Shown here one piece after another: positions 49,164 through 58,128 of a DNA stretch of 64,000 nucleotides. How positions within the stretch are numbered: position 1 is the first letter of the stretch; every line of letters begins with the position of its first letter. The translations under genes and the position numbers were made by a program. A model generated the notes under the pieces. That model was not told the origin of the DNA. It saw nothing but the letters and a program-made list of their open reading frames with translations, and did no database searches. The DNA comes from SYOC01 sp964441775 (GTDB lineage: Bacteria; Desulfobacterota; Binatia; Bin18), in NCBI GenBank assembly GCA_964441775.1, contig CAYTVL010000002.1, positions 62,001 through 126,000 on the forward strand, written 5' to 3'.

Positions 49164-49622
49164 ATGGCGGATAAAAACGATATCGGCAGAATTGGCAAAC
49201 CGGTGGTGATGAAGATTGAAGCGGGGAAGATCCGCGAATTTGCCAAAGCTATTAAAGACCCTAACCCGTTATACCGCGACGAAGCAGCCGCCAAGGCTGA
49301 AATTGGCGGCATCATGCCGCCGCCGACGTTCTTGATGACGCTTGCTCATTGGGATGATGGAGAAGGGCAGCCCCGAGTGCAATTGGACACTCGCCGCATT
49401 CTTCATGGTGAACAAGAATTTGAATACTTCAACCCGATCTATGTCGGCGACACGCTGACCGCCATCACGGAGGTGGCAAACATTTTCGAAAAAAAAGGCG
49501 GACGCGGGGGAACCATGACGTTTGTAGTCATGGATACGGACTTCACTAATCAAAAGGGCGAGAAGGTCGCGGTTGCGCACTTTACGGTGATTGAAACCGG
49601 GCAAGCCGTCGCTACGAATTAG
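49164..49622 (+). CDS. FAS1-type/MaoC N-terminal hot-dog dehydratase subunit
   Basis: A 152-residue hot-dog protein beginning VVMKIEAGKIREFAKAIKDP, with PNPLYRDEAAAK and IMPPPTFLMTLAHW. The catalytic Asp/His pair of active MaoC proteins (DxxPxH) is not present at the expected place, so it is likely the non-catalytic partner of the next protein. It matches the heterodimeric hydratases of mycolic-acid and steroid pathways. Its end lies 13 bp before the next start. Confidence 0.85.
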   Translation: MADKNDIGRIGKPVVMKIEAGKIREFAKAIKDPNPLYRDEAAAKAEIGGIMPPPTFLMTLAHWDDGEGQPRVQLDTRRILHGEQEFEYFNPIYVGDTLTAITEVANIFEKKGGRGGTMTFVVMDTDFTNQKGEKVAVAHFTVIETGQAVATN

Positions 49623-49635
49623 GAGGGGTAATGAT

Positions 49636-50070
49636 ATGGCGCGCACGAAACTTTATTTTGAAGATGTGAAAGAAGGCGACGAGCTGCCGTCGTTTACTGT
49701 GGAAAATTTGACTCGTGGCGATTTTGTCAAATATGCAGGCGCCTCGGGTGACTTTACGCCGCTGCATTACGACCAGACTTTTGTTGAATTGGCAGGGATT
49801 CCCACGGTTTTTGCGATGGGCATGCTCAATGCGGGGATTCTGAGTCGTTTAGTGGCTGACTATGCCGGACTAGAAAATCTACGAAAGTACAAAGTGCGCT
49901 TTGCGACGCGGGTGTGGCCGGGGGATTCCGTGACGTGCAAGGGGAAAGTCACCAAAAAAACCGTCGAAAATGGTGCACAGATTATTGAAGGCGACGTGCA
50001 AGCTCTCAATCAAAAGGGCGAGGTGGCTATTCAAGGCAGTTTCCGCGCTGCTCTCCCGTCGCGTAGCTAG
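49636..50070 (+). CDS. MaoC-type enoyl-CoA hydratase (catalytic subunit)
   Basis: A 144-residue hot-dog protein with the hydratase-2 motif GASGDFTPLHYDQ (residues ~37-49), which carries the catalytic Asp and His, then a central helix around GIPTVFAMGML. It adds water to 2-enoyl-CoA. It follows the FAS1-type partner by 13 bp with an AGGAGGG site. Start ATG 49636 chosen on that site. The pair is expected to form a heterodimer or heterotetramer. Confidence 0.9.
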   Translation: MARTKLYFEDVKEGDELPSFTVENLTRGDFVKYAGASGDFTPLHYDQTFVELAGIPTVFAMGMLNAGILSRLVADYAGLENLRKYKVRFATRVWPGDSVTCKGKVTKKTVENGAQIIEGDVQALNQKGEVAIQGSFRAALPSRS

Positions 50071-50235
50071 TGTGACCAAAGAAAGAGGAAGAGTACGCAG
50101 TACATATCGTGATAAGCGTTTGCTTTTATGATAACACTCTAGCCTGATACCAATCTGGCTCATGGCAGGAAAAGTACTTCTTGACCTATGGCCGGGATCG
50201 CATCAAGAAATTCGTTAGTTATGGAGAGGAGCAAC

Positions 50236-52008
50236 ATGGAGAAGTCAACGGGCATCCCGGAAGCTCAAACTATTGGCATGTTTAACCCACTGCGACACTC
50301 CGCAAGGCCGCAAGACTATTATGATCGCATCAAGCAGAAGTTTGGTGAGGAACGCGACCTGCGGCTGAGGTATCGACCGGAAGGTACGGCGCAATATACG
50401 TCCGACCTCATTGAGGAATTTGCAAAGTACGAAGTCGACCCTTACGGCGGCGAGAGCAAACCTCGTGAACCCATCAACGATACCGTCGAATGTCTATTTA
50501 TCGGCGGCGGGTTTTCCGCGCTCTTGACCTCCGCGCGGCTCCGTGAGCACGGCGTCGAGAGCATTCGCATCGTGGAGCGAGGAGCGGACGTCGGCGGGAC
50601 GTGGTACTGGAACCGCTACCCCGGTGTGGCGTGCGATGTCCCAGCGTACGATTACTTGCCTCTGCTTGACGAAATGGACTACGTGCCCAAGAGCCGCTAC
50701 GCCAAGGGACCGGAGATCTATGGCCATTGTCAGGCCATCGCCAAAAAATACAATCTCTACGAACTCGCTGTGTTCCAAACTACTGTGACCTCGACGGTGT
50801 GGGACGAGACCGAAAAGATGTGGAATGTTACCACGGACCGTGGCGATCACATGAAAGCGAAGTTCGTGATCTGCGCCAATGGCACCCTCTCCAAACCCAA
50901 GCTCTCCAAGATCAAAGGCATGGAGACCTATGAAGGCTACTCCTTCCACACGTCACGCTGGGACTATGCGTACACCAAAGATGACCTCTCGGGTCTTGCT
51001 GATAAGGTCGTGGGGATCATTGGCACGGGGGCCTCGGCGGTCCAGGCCATCCCTCGCCTTGGCGCTGCGGCGAAAGAACTCTATGTGTTCCAACGCACGC
51101 CGTCTTCCATTGACATCCGCGACGACTGGCCGACCGATCCCAACTGGGCGCGAAGACTGCAACCAGGGTGGCAGGCAGAGAGGCGGAGGCGCGCGCTGAT
51201 GGGTCCCCAACTTACTGATGAGCAGAAGGCGGAACTGGCTTCTTTGTCTCGGGACGAGAAAATCCAGCGGCAGGAAAACGCCAACATCGATCATATGATG
51301 CGTATCCACCGGCGCATCGAGGAGATCGTGAAGGACAAAGCGACGGCTGAGTCACTCAAGCCGTGGTTCATGTTCATGTGCAAACGTCCCTGTTTTGACG
51401 ATGTCTACCTTCCGACGTACAATCTGCCCAATGTTCACTTAGTTGACACCGGGGGCAAGGGCATCACCGAGATTACCGAGAAGGGGCCGGTGTTTGAGGG
51501 CAAGCAATACGCACTTGATGTGCTCATCTACGCCACGGGCTTCGAGGTGCAGAAAACGGGTATCTATAATGAGATCAGAGGAGAAGAGGGGCGCGAACTC
51601 AACGACAAATACCGCGATGGCATCCGCACGCTCTATGGTATTCATTCGCAGAGCTACCCCAACCTCTTCATCATGGGCGGCTACCAGGCCTCATTCCAGT
51701 TCAACTTAACCGACATGCTCCAGGTCCAGGGCGACCATATCGCCGCGTGCATCGATTATGTCCGCAAGCATGGCTATCAGACCATCGATGTCACCCCAGA
51801 GGCTGAAGAGTGGTGGGTGCAGGAAGTTATTGCTCATCGCGGCAAAACTACCCGCAACCACGACTGCACCCCGGGCTACTACAACTTCGAGGGAGAGTTC
51901 AATCGCCGGCAGGATGGCAACTATAACGGCGGCTTCCTCCAGTATTACACCCACATGAAAGAAGCCAGGGAGAAGGTAGGGGAGCAGTTCATTTTTACCA
52001 AGAAGTAA
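50236..52008 (+). CDS. Baeyer-Villiger-type flavin monooxygenase
   Basis: 590 residues from ATG 50236 (AGGAG eight bases upstream). Two Rossmann folds are visible: FIGGGFSALLTSARL near 80 and VVGIIGTGASAVQAIPRLG near 258. The BVMO fingerprint (Y/F)xGxxxHTxxW appears as YEGYSFHTSRWDY near 232-244. Enzymes of this class insert oxygen next to a ketone to give an ester or lactone using NADPH and O2. A C-terminal region with a YATGFEVQK-type sequence is typical of the family. It lies at the end of the catabolic cluster but has its own spacer, so co-transcription is not sure. Confidence 0.9.
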   Translation: MEKSTGIPEAQTIGMFNPLRHSARPQDYYDRIKQKFGEERDLRLRYRPEGTAQYTSDLIEEFAKYEVDPYGGESKPREPINDTVECLFIGGGFSALLTSARLREHGVESIRIVERGADVGGTWYWNRYPGVACDVPAYDYLPLLDEMDYVPKSRYAKGPEIYGHCQAIAKKYNLYELAVFQTTVTSTVWDETEKMWNVTTDRGDHMKAKFVICANGTLSKPKLSKIKGMETYEGYSFHTSRWDYAYTKDDLSGLADKVVGIIGTGASAVQAIPRLGAAAKELYVFQRTPSSIDIRDDWPTDPNWARRLQPGWQAERRRRALMGPQLTDEQKAELASLSRDEKIQRQENANIDHMMRIHRRIEEIVKDKATAESLKPWFMFMCKRPCFDDVYLPTYNLPNVHLVDTGGKGITEITEKGPVFEGKQYALDVLIYATGFEVQKTGIYNEIRGEEGRELNDKYRDGIRTLYGIHSQSYPNLFIMGGYQASFQFNLTDMLQVQGDHIAACIDYVRKHGYQTIDVTPEAEEWWVQEVIAHRGKTTRNHDCTPGYYNFEGEFNRRQDGNYNGGFLQYYTHMKEAREKVGEQFIFTKK

Positions 52009-52018
52009 GCCGCTCAAG

Positions 52019-52041
52019 GGCGTGCTTTCGTGAAGCACGCC
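52019..52041. other. Perfect hairpin, possible terminator or processing stem
   Basis: GGCGTGCTT, loop TCGTG, AAGCACGCC just after the monooxygenase stop. No T-run follows, so the terminator function is uncertain. Confidence 0.4.
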
Positions 52042-52250
52042 TCTGACAACCACAGAAAGCGGGCCAAGAGTTTTCCGATTCTATTGTTATCACTCGTCTC
52101 TCGGATCGGATGACAGTCTGGCCCGCACCTCTATCCTACCAGCCTCTTTGTACCTCCTCTGGCGCTTGTTATTTCTGTTCCACATTGTTAAAAATCGTCG
52201 TAAGAATACGGTTGAGGGACCCGCCGCATCTTAGTGGCGGAAGGGGGGGC

Positions 52251-53720
52251 ATGCAATTGTTATCTATCCGGTCTCTTTTGCTTTTCATCATTGTTGTGAT
52301 TGGCGCCGGGTGCAGTGCTCGGGATGTGGCGTATCGTCACCCGCCTACGCCTAGCGAGGAATGGGAAGCCTGTTCGAGTTCCACTACCTGCTCAAAGAGT
52401 GCTTCCGTGGAATTGCGCACCTACCAGACCGAGGATGGGGCGCGGGGCGACTACCTCATGAGCTACGTGGAATTTGATGACCAGGGTTGGTTCCAGGACA
52501 TGGCCCAGCGCAATGCTCTTTTCGAGGCCGTACAAAACTATCGGAAGCGTAATCAAGACACGCAATTTCTGATTGTGGCCTACGCCCACGGCTGGAAACA
52601 TAATGCGTCCGGCCAGCCAGAAGATCCTGATGTCACGCAGTTCAGCAAATTGCTGGAGCGGCTGGACGTGTTAGAGCAGAGCCTTATGAATAGCGGCAAA
52701 AAGGAAAAAGCACGTAAGGTCGTCGGCGTCTATTTGGGCTGGCGTGGGGCCTCAATCCAAATTCCTTACCTCGAAAATCTCACCTTCTGGACCCGAAAAA
52801 ATACTGGTGAGCGTGTGGGGGACCACTCGGCCAAGCAATTGCTCGTTGAGTTGAACGAGTTCCGCGCTTCTCTTAATTGTTGGAGCAAGAGCGACAGACT
52901 AGCCAATAGCAATGAAACCCAACTTATTCTCATTGGACACAGCTTCGGTGGTATGCTCATGTATCACGCTTTGCATACCGAGCTGATTGAGCGTGCGCTC
53001 CATCTAGAGATGCGAAAAGATGAAAAACGTGATGAGCGAGGCGCCTATCGCTATGCGACGGCCAAAAGCTTTGGCGACTTCATCCTTTTGGTGAATCCGG
53101 CTTTTGAAGGTTCCGCTTATGAGTCGCTTTTTCATGCGGCTAAGTCGCGTCGCATCTACACGAAGGACCAACGCCCCGTCATGGCTATTGTCACCTCAAA
53201 GAGCGACCAGGCCACGAAACTTGCCTTTCCCATTGGCCGTTTCTACACCTACACCCAATCAGCGCCGCATGAAGGAGAACGGGACACGGTGCGCCGCACG
53301 GTTGGCCATTTGCCGCGCTACATCACTCATGAACTTCACTACAGGTCGGATGTGGGAACAACCGAGGTGAAACGCGAGGGACTTTCTCCTACTACCAAAG
53401 AGCACGCAGAACAAACGGTGGGGGAGCTTCTACGGAATCAATTGAGAGACGTTGAGAAAACCGGTTATACATTGAACGAAGTACAGGTCATGCCTGCGCC
53501 CCATGAAGACCTGCCCAAGAATTTTCCTTATCTCGTGATGTCGGCGGATAAAGAGATCATCGACGGTCACAACGACATCTGGAATGATCGCTTTGTCAAT
53601 TTCGTGGAAGCATTTATTGCCCAAGAAATTATGGCCAAGAAGAAAAACGCGGCGGGGAAGAATACAAAAAAAACCTGTGATTTGTTTCCGTTCTGGCGGC
53701 CGGAAGCAACCGCGCAGTAA
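52251..53720 (+). CDS. Lipoprotein with alpha/beta-hydrolase-like domain
   Basis: 489 residues from ATG 52251 (GGAAGGGGGGG upstream). The N terminus is a lipoprotein signal ending in the lipobox IGAGC (Cys near residue 20). A GHSFGGMLMYHAL motif near 226-238 is the nucleophile elbow of a Ser hydrolase, preceded by FLIVAYAHGWKHNA near 105-118 that could form the oxyanion loop. The catalytic Asp and His are not confidently placed. It is probably an envelope-anchored esterase/lipase-like protein; specificity unknown. It is convergent with lpxA and separated from it by only 13 bp. Confidence 0.75.
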   Translation: MQLLSIRSLLLFIIVVIGAGCSARDVAYRHPPTPSEEWEACSSSTTCSKSASVELRTYQTEDGARGDYLMSYVEFDDQGWFQDMAQRNALFEAVQNYRKRNQDTQFLIVAYAHGWKHNASGQPEDPDVTQFSKLLERLDVLEQSLMNSGKKEKARKVVGVYLGWRGASIQIPYLENLTFWTRKNTGERVGDHSAKQLLVELNEFRASLNCWSKSDRLANSNETQLILIGHSFGGMLMYHALHTELIERALHLEMRKDEKRDERGAYRYATAKSFGDFILLVNPAFEGSAYESLFHAAKSRRIYTKDQRPVMAIVTSKSDQATKLAFPIGRFYTYTQSAPHEGERDTVRRTVGHLPRYITHELHYRSDVGTTEVKREGLSPTTKEHAEQTVGELLRNQLRDVEKTGYTLNEVQVMPAPHEDLPKNFPYLVMSADKEIIDGHNDIWNDRFVNFVEAFIAQEIMAKKKNAAGKNTKKTCDLFPFWRPEATAQ

Positions 53721-53733
53721 AAGGCGTCTGTAC

Positions 53734-54534
53734 TTATTCTTCGAAATCTCCCTCGCGGCGGCTGCGCGGCCCAAAGCAGACCCCGCGTTTGGACTGCTGG
53801 ATAAAGTCAAGCAAATATGTCACATCTTGTGTGCTTGGCCCCTGACGGAGTTCTGCAACCGCTCGTGTGAGATTGACTTTCTGACGGAACAAGCGGGCAA
53901 ACGCATCGCGGAGCGCGCGAATGCGCTCGCGGTCGAAGCCCGCGCGTCTCAGGCCGATTACATTCACCCCTCTTACCGTGTGAGTGCCATCCATAATGCA
54001 GAACGGCGGCACATCGCGGCTGGTGCGAGAGAGCCCACGCAGCAGCGCCAGCGTACCGATGCGGACGAATTGATGGACGACGCAATTGCCCGACACAAAG
54101 GCGCGATCTTCCACTTCAACATACCCGGCAAGTAACGCGCCCCCGGCAATGACCGTTTGATTGCCGATCTGACAATTATGCGCGACGTGCGAGTGATGCA
54201 TGAAGAAGTTGTCATCGCCGATGACGGTGGACGTTCCTTCTTTCGTGCCGCGATGAATTTGACTGTGTTCGCGAATAACGTTGCGATTCCCAATCCGCAA
54301 GAATGTTGACGCTCCTTTGTAGGCAACGTCTTGCGGTACGTGACCGATGACAGCGCCGATATGAACCTCGTTATCCTCGCCGATCGTGGTGTTGCCGGTG
54401 AGAAATGTATGCGCCAGGACTTTCGTGCCACGTCCAACGTGGACTGGGCCGTCAATGACGACATAGGGGCCGATCTCGGCTTCGCGATGAATCTCCGCCC
54501 GCGCATCAACGAGAGCGGTGGGATGGATGGTCAT
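53734..54534 (-). CDS. lpxA: Acyl-ACP--UDP-N-acetylglucosamine O-acyltransferase
   Basis: A 266-residue left-handed beta-helix protein with many hexapeptide (I/V/L)GxxxxI-type repeats from residue 1 to ~185, and the catalytic His H119 in HSHVAHNC. The C-terminal helical part with the FRQKVNLTRAVAEL sequence fits LpxA. It catalyses the first step of lipid A synthesis at the inner membrane. It is isolated from lpxD/fabZ/lpxB, unlike most Gram-negative genomes, and is preceded by yacG with a 29-bp overlap. Confidence 0.92.
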   Translation of the reverse strand: MTIHPTALVDARAEIHREAEIGPYVVIDGPVHVGRGTKVLAHTFLTGNTTIGEDNEVHIGAVIGHVPQDVAYKGASTFLRIGNRNVIREHSQIHRGTKEGTSTVIGDDNFFMHHSHVAHNCQIGNQTVIAGGALLAGYVEVEDRAFVSGNCVVHQFVRIGTLALLRGLSRTSRDVPPFCIMDGTHTVRGVNVIGLRRAGFDRERIRALRDAFARLFRQKVNLTRAVAELRQGPSTQDVTYLLDFIQQSKRGVCFGPRSRREGDFEE

Positions 54535-54742
54535 GAGTGGGGGAGTGGCGATGGTCCGCTGTGCCTGCGTTTTCCAAGGACTCTTCGGCGGTCACTTCTT
54601 CGCCCGGAATACGGTACGATTCATCGATCCACGCCCCCAAATCAAGCAAGCGACAACGCGCCGAACAAAAAGGGCGATGGGGATTGTCTTGCCAAGGAAC
54701 AGGCACGGGCGTGTGACAAGTCGGGCATTTCACAGTGCGCAT
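54506..54742 (-). CDS. yacG: YacG-type zinc-ribbon protein (DNA gyrase inhibitor)
   Basis: A 78-residue protein with the YacG pattern: CPTCHTPV at the start, FCSARCRLLDLGAWIDESYRI after the second Cys pair. The four cysteines (CxxC...CxxxC) bind zinc. In E. coli YacG inhibits gyrase; here function is by family. It overlaps lpxA by 29 bp on the same strand and follows the tRNA-Gly gene closely. Confidence 0.85.
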   Translation of the reverse strand: MRTVKCPTCHTPVPVPWQDNPHRPFCSARCRLLDLGAWIDESYRIPGEEVTAEESLENAGTADHRHSPTHDHPSHRSR

Positions 54743-54768
54743 CGGTTGAGATAATCACAGGCGGTGAG

Positions 54769-54844
54769 TGGAGCGGGCGACCGGATTCGAACCGGCGACG
54801 TCCAGCTTGGGAAGCTGGCATTCTGCCAGCTGAATTACGCCCGC
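54769..54844 (-). tRNA. tRNA-Gly (anticodon CCC), CCA encoded
   Basis: Read on the - strand: acceptor GCGGGCG/CGCCCGC, anticodon stem CCAGC/GCTGG around loop TTCCCAA (anticodon CCC, reading GGG), a normal T arm with GGTTCGAATCC, discriminator T and genomically encoded CCA (54769-54771). All stems pair. It follows the 5S gene in the same direction at 51 bp. Confidence 0.92.
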
Positions 54845-54895
54845 TCAGGTAAATTCCGTGAGCCCAACCCAGAGGGTGAGCGCTGCAAAGAAAAA

Positions 54896-55013
<118 letters not shown>

Positions 55014-55032
55014 TAAATTCGTTGTGGGGAAC

Positions 55033-55061
55033 TACATATCGACATTGCGATTTGCTGTCAA
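55033..55061 (-). promoter_or_regulatory. Promoter of the 5S rRNA-tRNA-Gly unit
   Basis: On the - strand TTGACA (55056-55061), 17 bases, TATGTA (55033-55038), about 20 bases before the 5S 5' end. The spacing is ideal and supports separate transcription of this 5S gene. Confidence 0.65.
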
Positions 55062-55123
55062 GCGGTCCGTGAGCCCGCTGGGTTGACTGGCGGATGAGGG
55101 AGCCCTAAGATTCGAAAATCTCA

Positions 55124-55714
55124 ATGAAAACGTCTATCTCTCGGATCTTTTCCGCCAGCATCATGGCTAAAGAACAGTTTCTTCACGATAATCTCGAATC
55201 CCTTGAACGGGCCATTCTCATGCTCGTCCAAGCCTTTAGAGAGGGCAAGAAATTGTTGTTATTCGGGAACGGCGGCAGCGCGGCCGATGCTCAACACATT
55301 GCCGCCGAATTCGTCAACCGTTACTTGATCAAACGTCCTCCGCTCCCAGCCCTGGCGCTCACGACCGATACGTCCGCCTTGACGTCTATTGCGAACGATT
55401 ACGGTGTGGATGACATTTTTGCCAAACAGATCCAAGCCCTGGGGCAGCGTGGGGATGTCGCGCTCGCCATCTCCACGAGTGGCAATTCTCCCAACGTCAT
55501 GCGAGGGTTGGAGGTCTGCCGCGAGCTAGGGATTCATACGATCGGGTTAACCGGCGGCTCTGGCGGGAAAATGGCGGCGCTTGTTGACTGTTTATTGTGT
55601 GTGTCGGCGACGACGGTGACGCCTCGCATCCAAGAAACCCATATCCTCATCGGACACGTTTTCTGTGAAATAGTTGATCAGCAGCTCTTTGGGGCGGAAA
55701 GTCGCGGGTCGTGA
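55124..55714 (+). CDS. gmhA: D-sedoheptulose-7-phosphate isomerase (GmhA/SIS domain)
   Basis: A 196-residue SIS-domain protein. LFGNGGSAADAQHIAAEFVNR near 47-67 is the GmhA phosphosugar-binding signature; STSGNSPNVMRG near 125 is the second SIS motif; ETHILIGHVFCE carries the C-terminal His/Glu. It makes D-glycero-D-manno-heptose 7-phosphate for the LPS core. The related DnaA-binding DiaA is an alternative, but residues favour GmhA. The TGA overlaps the GTG of the next gene (GTGA). Confidence 0.88.
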   Translation: MKTSISRIFSASIMAKEQFLHDNLESLERAILMLVQAFREGKKLLLFGNGGSAADAQHIAAEFVNRYLIKRPPLPALALTTDTSALTSIANDYGVDDIFAKQIQALGQRGDVALAISTSGNSPNVMRGLEVCRELGIHTIGLTGGSGGKMAALVDCLLCVSATTVTPRIQETHILIGHVFCEIVDQQLFGAESRGS

Positions 55715-56667
55715 AATTTTCTCCACTCGATCCCTCACAAGTTGTGCTGTATCCGTTGGAGCAGAGAAAGAGCCTCGTAGCGACGGAGGTGTTAGCCACG
55801 ACGTGGAAACCTGGAGGCCAGTTCCGCGAGTTTTTGTCTTCACTGCCGCGTGCATTAGCGGCGGCTGATCTCTGTGACATTGCGCGGAGAATGGCGCAGG
55901 CTGTCCGAGACAAGCGTCCGATCATTCTCGGCATGGGAGCGCATCCGATCAAAGTGGGGCTTTCTCCCTTGATTATCGATTTGCTTGAGCGAGGGATTGT
56001 TTCCGCCGTGGCGCTGAATGGCGCCGGCATCATTCACGATTTTGAATTGGCGTATCGCGGGGAAACGTCTGAAGATGTAGCGAGCGCATTGGCGGACGGG
56101 AGTTTTGGCATGGCGCGTGAGACCGGCGCATTTCTCAATGGAGCGATTGCCACGGGTGTGAAGAAGGCTGGGATTGGGATCGGCCAAGCTGTAGGCGAGC
56201 AGATTCTTACCGATCGTCTGCCCTATAGACATTTGAGTATCGTGGCTGCGTGTGTGCGACTGGAAATCCCGATCAGTGTGCATGTGACGATAGGGGCGGA
56301 TATCATTCACATGCACCCGCAAGTCGATGGGGCCGCAGTGGGTGAGGGCAGTCTCCGCGATTTTTATCGGCTGGCTGGAGTCGTCGCGCGCCTGGAAGGC
56401 GGTGTGTTTATCAATCTGGGCTCCGCAGTGGTCATTCCCGAAGTGTTCTTGAAAACGTTGGCCCTTGCGCGCAACCTGGGCCATGCGGTCAACCATTTCA
56501 CGACCGTCGATCTCGATTTCATTCGGCACTATCGATCGCAGATGAACGTGGTGACAAGGCCGACTTTGCAAGGCGGGCGTGGTTTTCATGTAACCGGCCA
56601 TCATGAGATTATGTTTCCGCTCCTCTGCGCGGCGGTGTTGGAAGAATTAGCTGGGTCGCCAGCGTGA
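55711..56667 (+). CDS. Deoxyhypusine-synthase-like Rossmann-fold protein
   Basis: A 318-residue protein starting GTG 55711, overlapping gmhA by 4 bp. Segments NGAGIIHDFELAYRG, TSEDVASALADG, and a later HVTIGADIIHMHPQVDG with GEGSLRDFYRLAG recall the deoxyhypusine/homospermidine synthase fold with NAD-binding loops (GGVFINLGSAVVIPEVF). Bacteria generally lack hypusine, so a different reaction is expected. Linkage to gmhA suggests a role in envelope sugar or polyamine metabolism. The assignment is by pattern only. Confidence 0.55.
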   Translation: MKFSPLDPSQVVLYPLEQRKSLVATEVLATTWKPGGQFREFLSSLPRALAAADLCDIARRMAQAVRDKRPIILGMGAHPIKVGLSPLIIDLLERGIVSAVALNGAGIIHDFELAYRGETSEDVASALADGSFGMARETGAFLNGAIATGVKKAGIGIGQAVGEQILTDRLPYRHLSIVAACVRLEIPISVHVTIGADIIHMHPQVDGAAVGEGSLRDFYRLAGVVARLEGGVFINLGSAVVIPEVFLKTLALARNLGHAVNHFTTVDLDFIRHYRSQMNVVTRPTLQGGRGFHVTGHHEIMFPLLCAAVLEELAGSPA

Positions 56668-56737
56668 ATGTTGCCGAAGATTACGCTACACTGTTTGGAG
56701 CTTGCTGCTGACGTCTTGCTTGCACATGTAGACTGCC

Positions 56738-58000
56738 ATGCAATTCATGCTCTTCTTATTGCCGACGATTCCCGCCACGCTTGCGGAGCGAAAACGTCTG
56801 CGTCCCATTGCCAACCACACCGATCACTGGCAACGCATGATCGAAGAAGTGATCGAGCTCGTACAACTCGCGGAAGAGGTGGGGTTCGACGCTGTTGCCT
56901 TTCCCGAACATCATTTACAGAGTGAAGGATTCGAGGTCGGTGGGCCGCCGGAATTTTTGCTGTATGTGGCGCTACAGACGAAGCGAATCAAAGTCGGTCC
57001 CATCGGCTACGTTCTCCCCAGTTGGGACCCATTGCGCCTTGCCATTACCACGGCGTGGCTAGATCAGCTTACCAAGGGGCGTTCTTTCGTCGGCCTTGCC
57101 CGTGGGTATCAACAGCGTTGGCTCGACCAGATGGCGCAGAAGATTCACATCTCGGCGGCGACCGGCGATCACTCCGAATTGGACGAGACTAACCGTCAGG
57201 CGTTTGAAGAAGCCTATCAGTTACTCAAGCTGGCGTGGGCGGACGAGCCGTTTCGTTTCCAAGGAAAGTTTTACGAATATCCTTATCCCTACGATGCAGG
57301 AACACCGTGGCCTCCCCAGGCGTGGACGCGTGAGTATGGCGCCCGTGGAGAGATGGACGTGCAGGGGCGTATTCACAAGCTCTCGGTTGTGCCCAAGCCT
57401 TATCAGAAACCCTATCCGCCGTTGTTTCAAGCGTTCTCGACCAGCGAATCGACGATTCGTTGGTGTGCGCGTGAGAATATTTCCCCGATGATTTTGCTGT
57501 CTCGTCCCGACCAATTGCGTCACTTGGCCCAGATTTATATGGAAGAGGCGGGGCGCGCCGGGCGCTGGCTCACGTTAGGCGAGGGAATTGGCGTCTTGCG
57601 GCAAGTCTATTTTGCAGACACGAAGCGCGCTGCGGAACGACTCGCTGAACAAGGTCTGGTCGGCGTCGGGTATAAACGTTTCTGGGGGCACTTCGGGTTC
57701 TGGGAAGCGTTTCGTTTTCCGGAGGATGATTGGGACTATCCGCAAAAGCCTTTGCCCCCACGGGAATGGACGGCTGAACGGATGCGGCGAGCGCGCTACC
57801 TCTTTGCTGGAGCGGTCGACGACGTCGTACAAGGGATGGATGGGTTGGTGGAAACGGCGAACCCCGAATGGTTTGCGTGGTTATTTGACCAAGGGTTGCT
57901 CCCCCGAGCAGAACTGAGGAAGCAACTTGAGCTTTTCGGCGAGCACATCCTTCCTCGTTACCGACGCATACCAGGAGCACTCAATCGTAAACAGGTGTAA
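56738..58000 (+). CDS. Luciferase-like flavin-dependent oxidoreductase
   Basis: A 420-residue LLM-class TIM barrel: EEVGFDAVAFPEHHLQSEGF near 46-65, PIGYVLPSWDPLRLAITTAWLDQL near 87-110 and GRSFVGLARGYQQRWL. Such enzymes use reduced FMN or F420 to oxidise aldehydes, alkanes or aromatic compounds. Length is above the family average (330-380), owing to a C-terminal extension. The substrate is unknown. It has no close operon partner. Confidence 0.85.
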   Translation: MQFMLFLLPTIPATLAERKRLRPIANHTDHWQRMIEEVIELVQLAEEVGFDAVAFPEHHLQSEGFEVGGPPEFLLYVALQTKRIKVGPIGYVLPSWDPLRLAITTAWLDQLTKGRSFVGLARGYQQRWLDQMAQKIHISAATGDHSELDETNRQAFEEAYQLLKLAWADEPFRFQGKFYEYPYPYDAGTPWPPQAWTREYGARGEMDVQGRIHKLSVVPKPYQKPYPPLFQAFSTSESTIRWCARENISPMILLSRPDQLRHLAQIYMEEAGRAGRWLTLGEGIGVLRQVYFADTKRAAERLAEQGLVGVGYKRFWGHFGFWEAFRFPEDDWDYPQKPLPPREWTAERMRRARYLFAGAVDDVVQGMDGLVETANPEWFAWLFDQGLLPRAELRKQLELFGEHILPRYRRIPGALNRKQV

Positions 58001-58128
58001 GGTGCGGTTTTTTTCATTTCCTTCTGACGGTTGCATGGGCAAGACACCTTTCTCGGCTCATCAGTGTTGTGTGGGTGTTGGTGAGCGAGAGGTTGCCGGA
58101 GTGCAGCGGATACGCCTAAGATAAACCT

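Noticed and set aside
55855..56604. A 249-codon open frame on the - strand
   Set aside because: It is antisense to the DHS-like gene, which overlaps gmhA in the normal operon manner.
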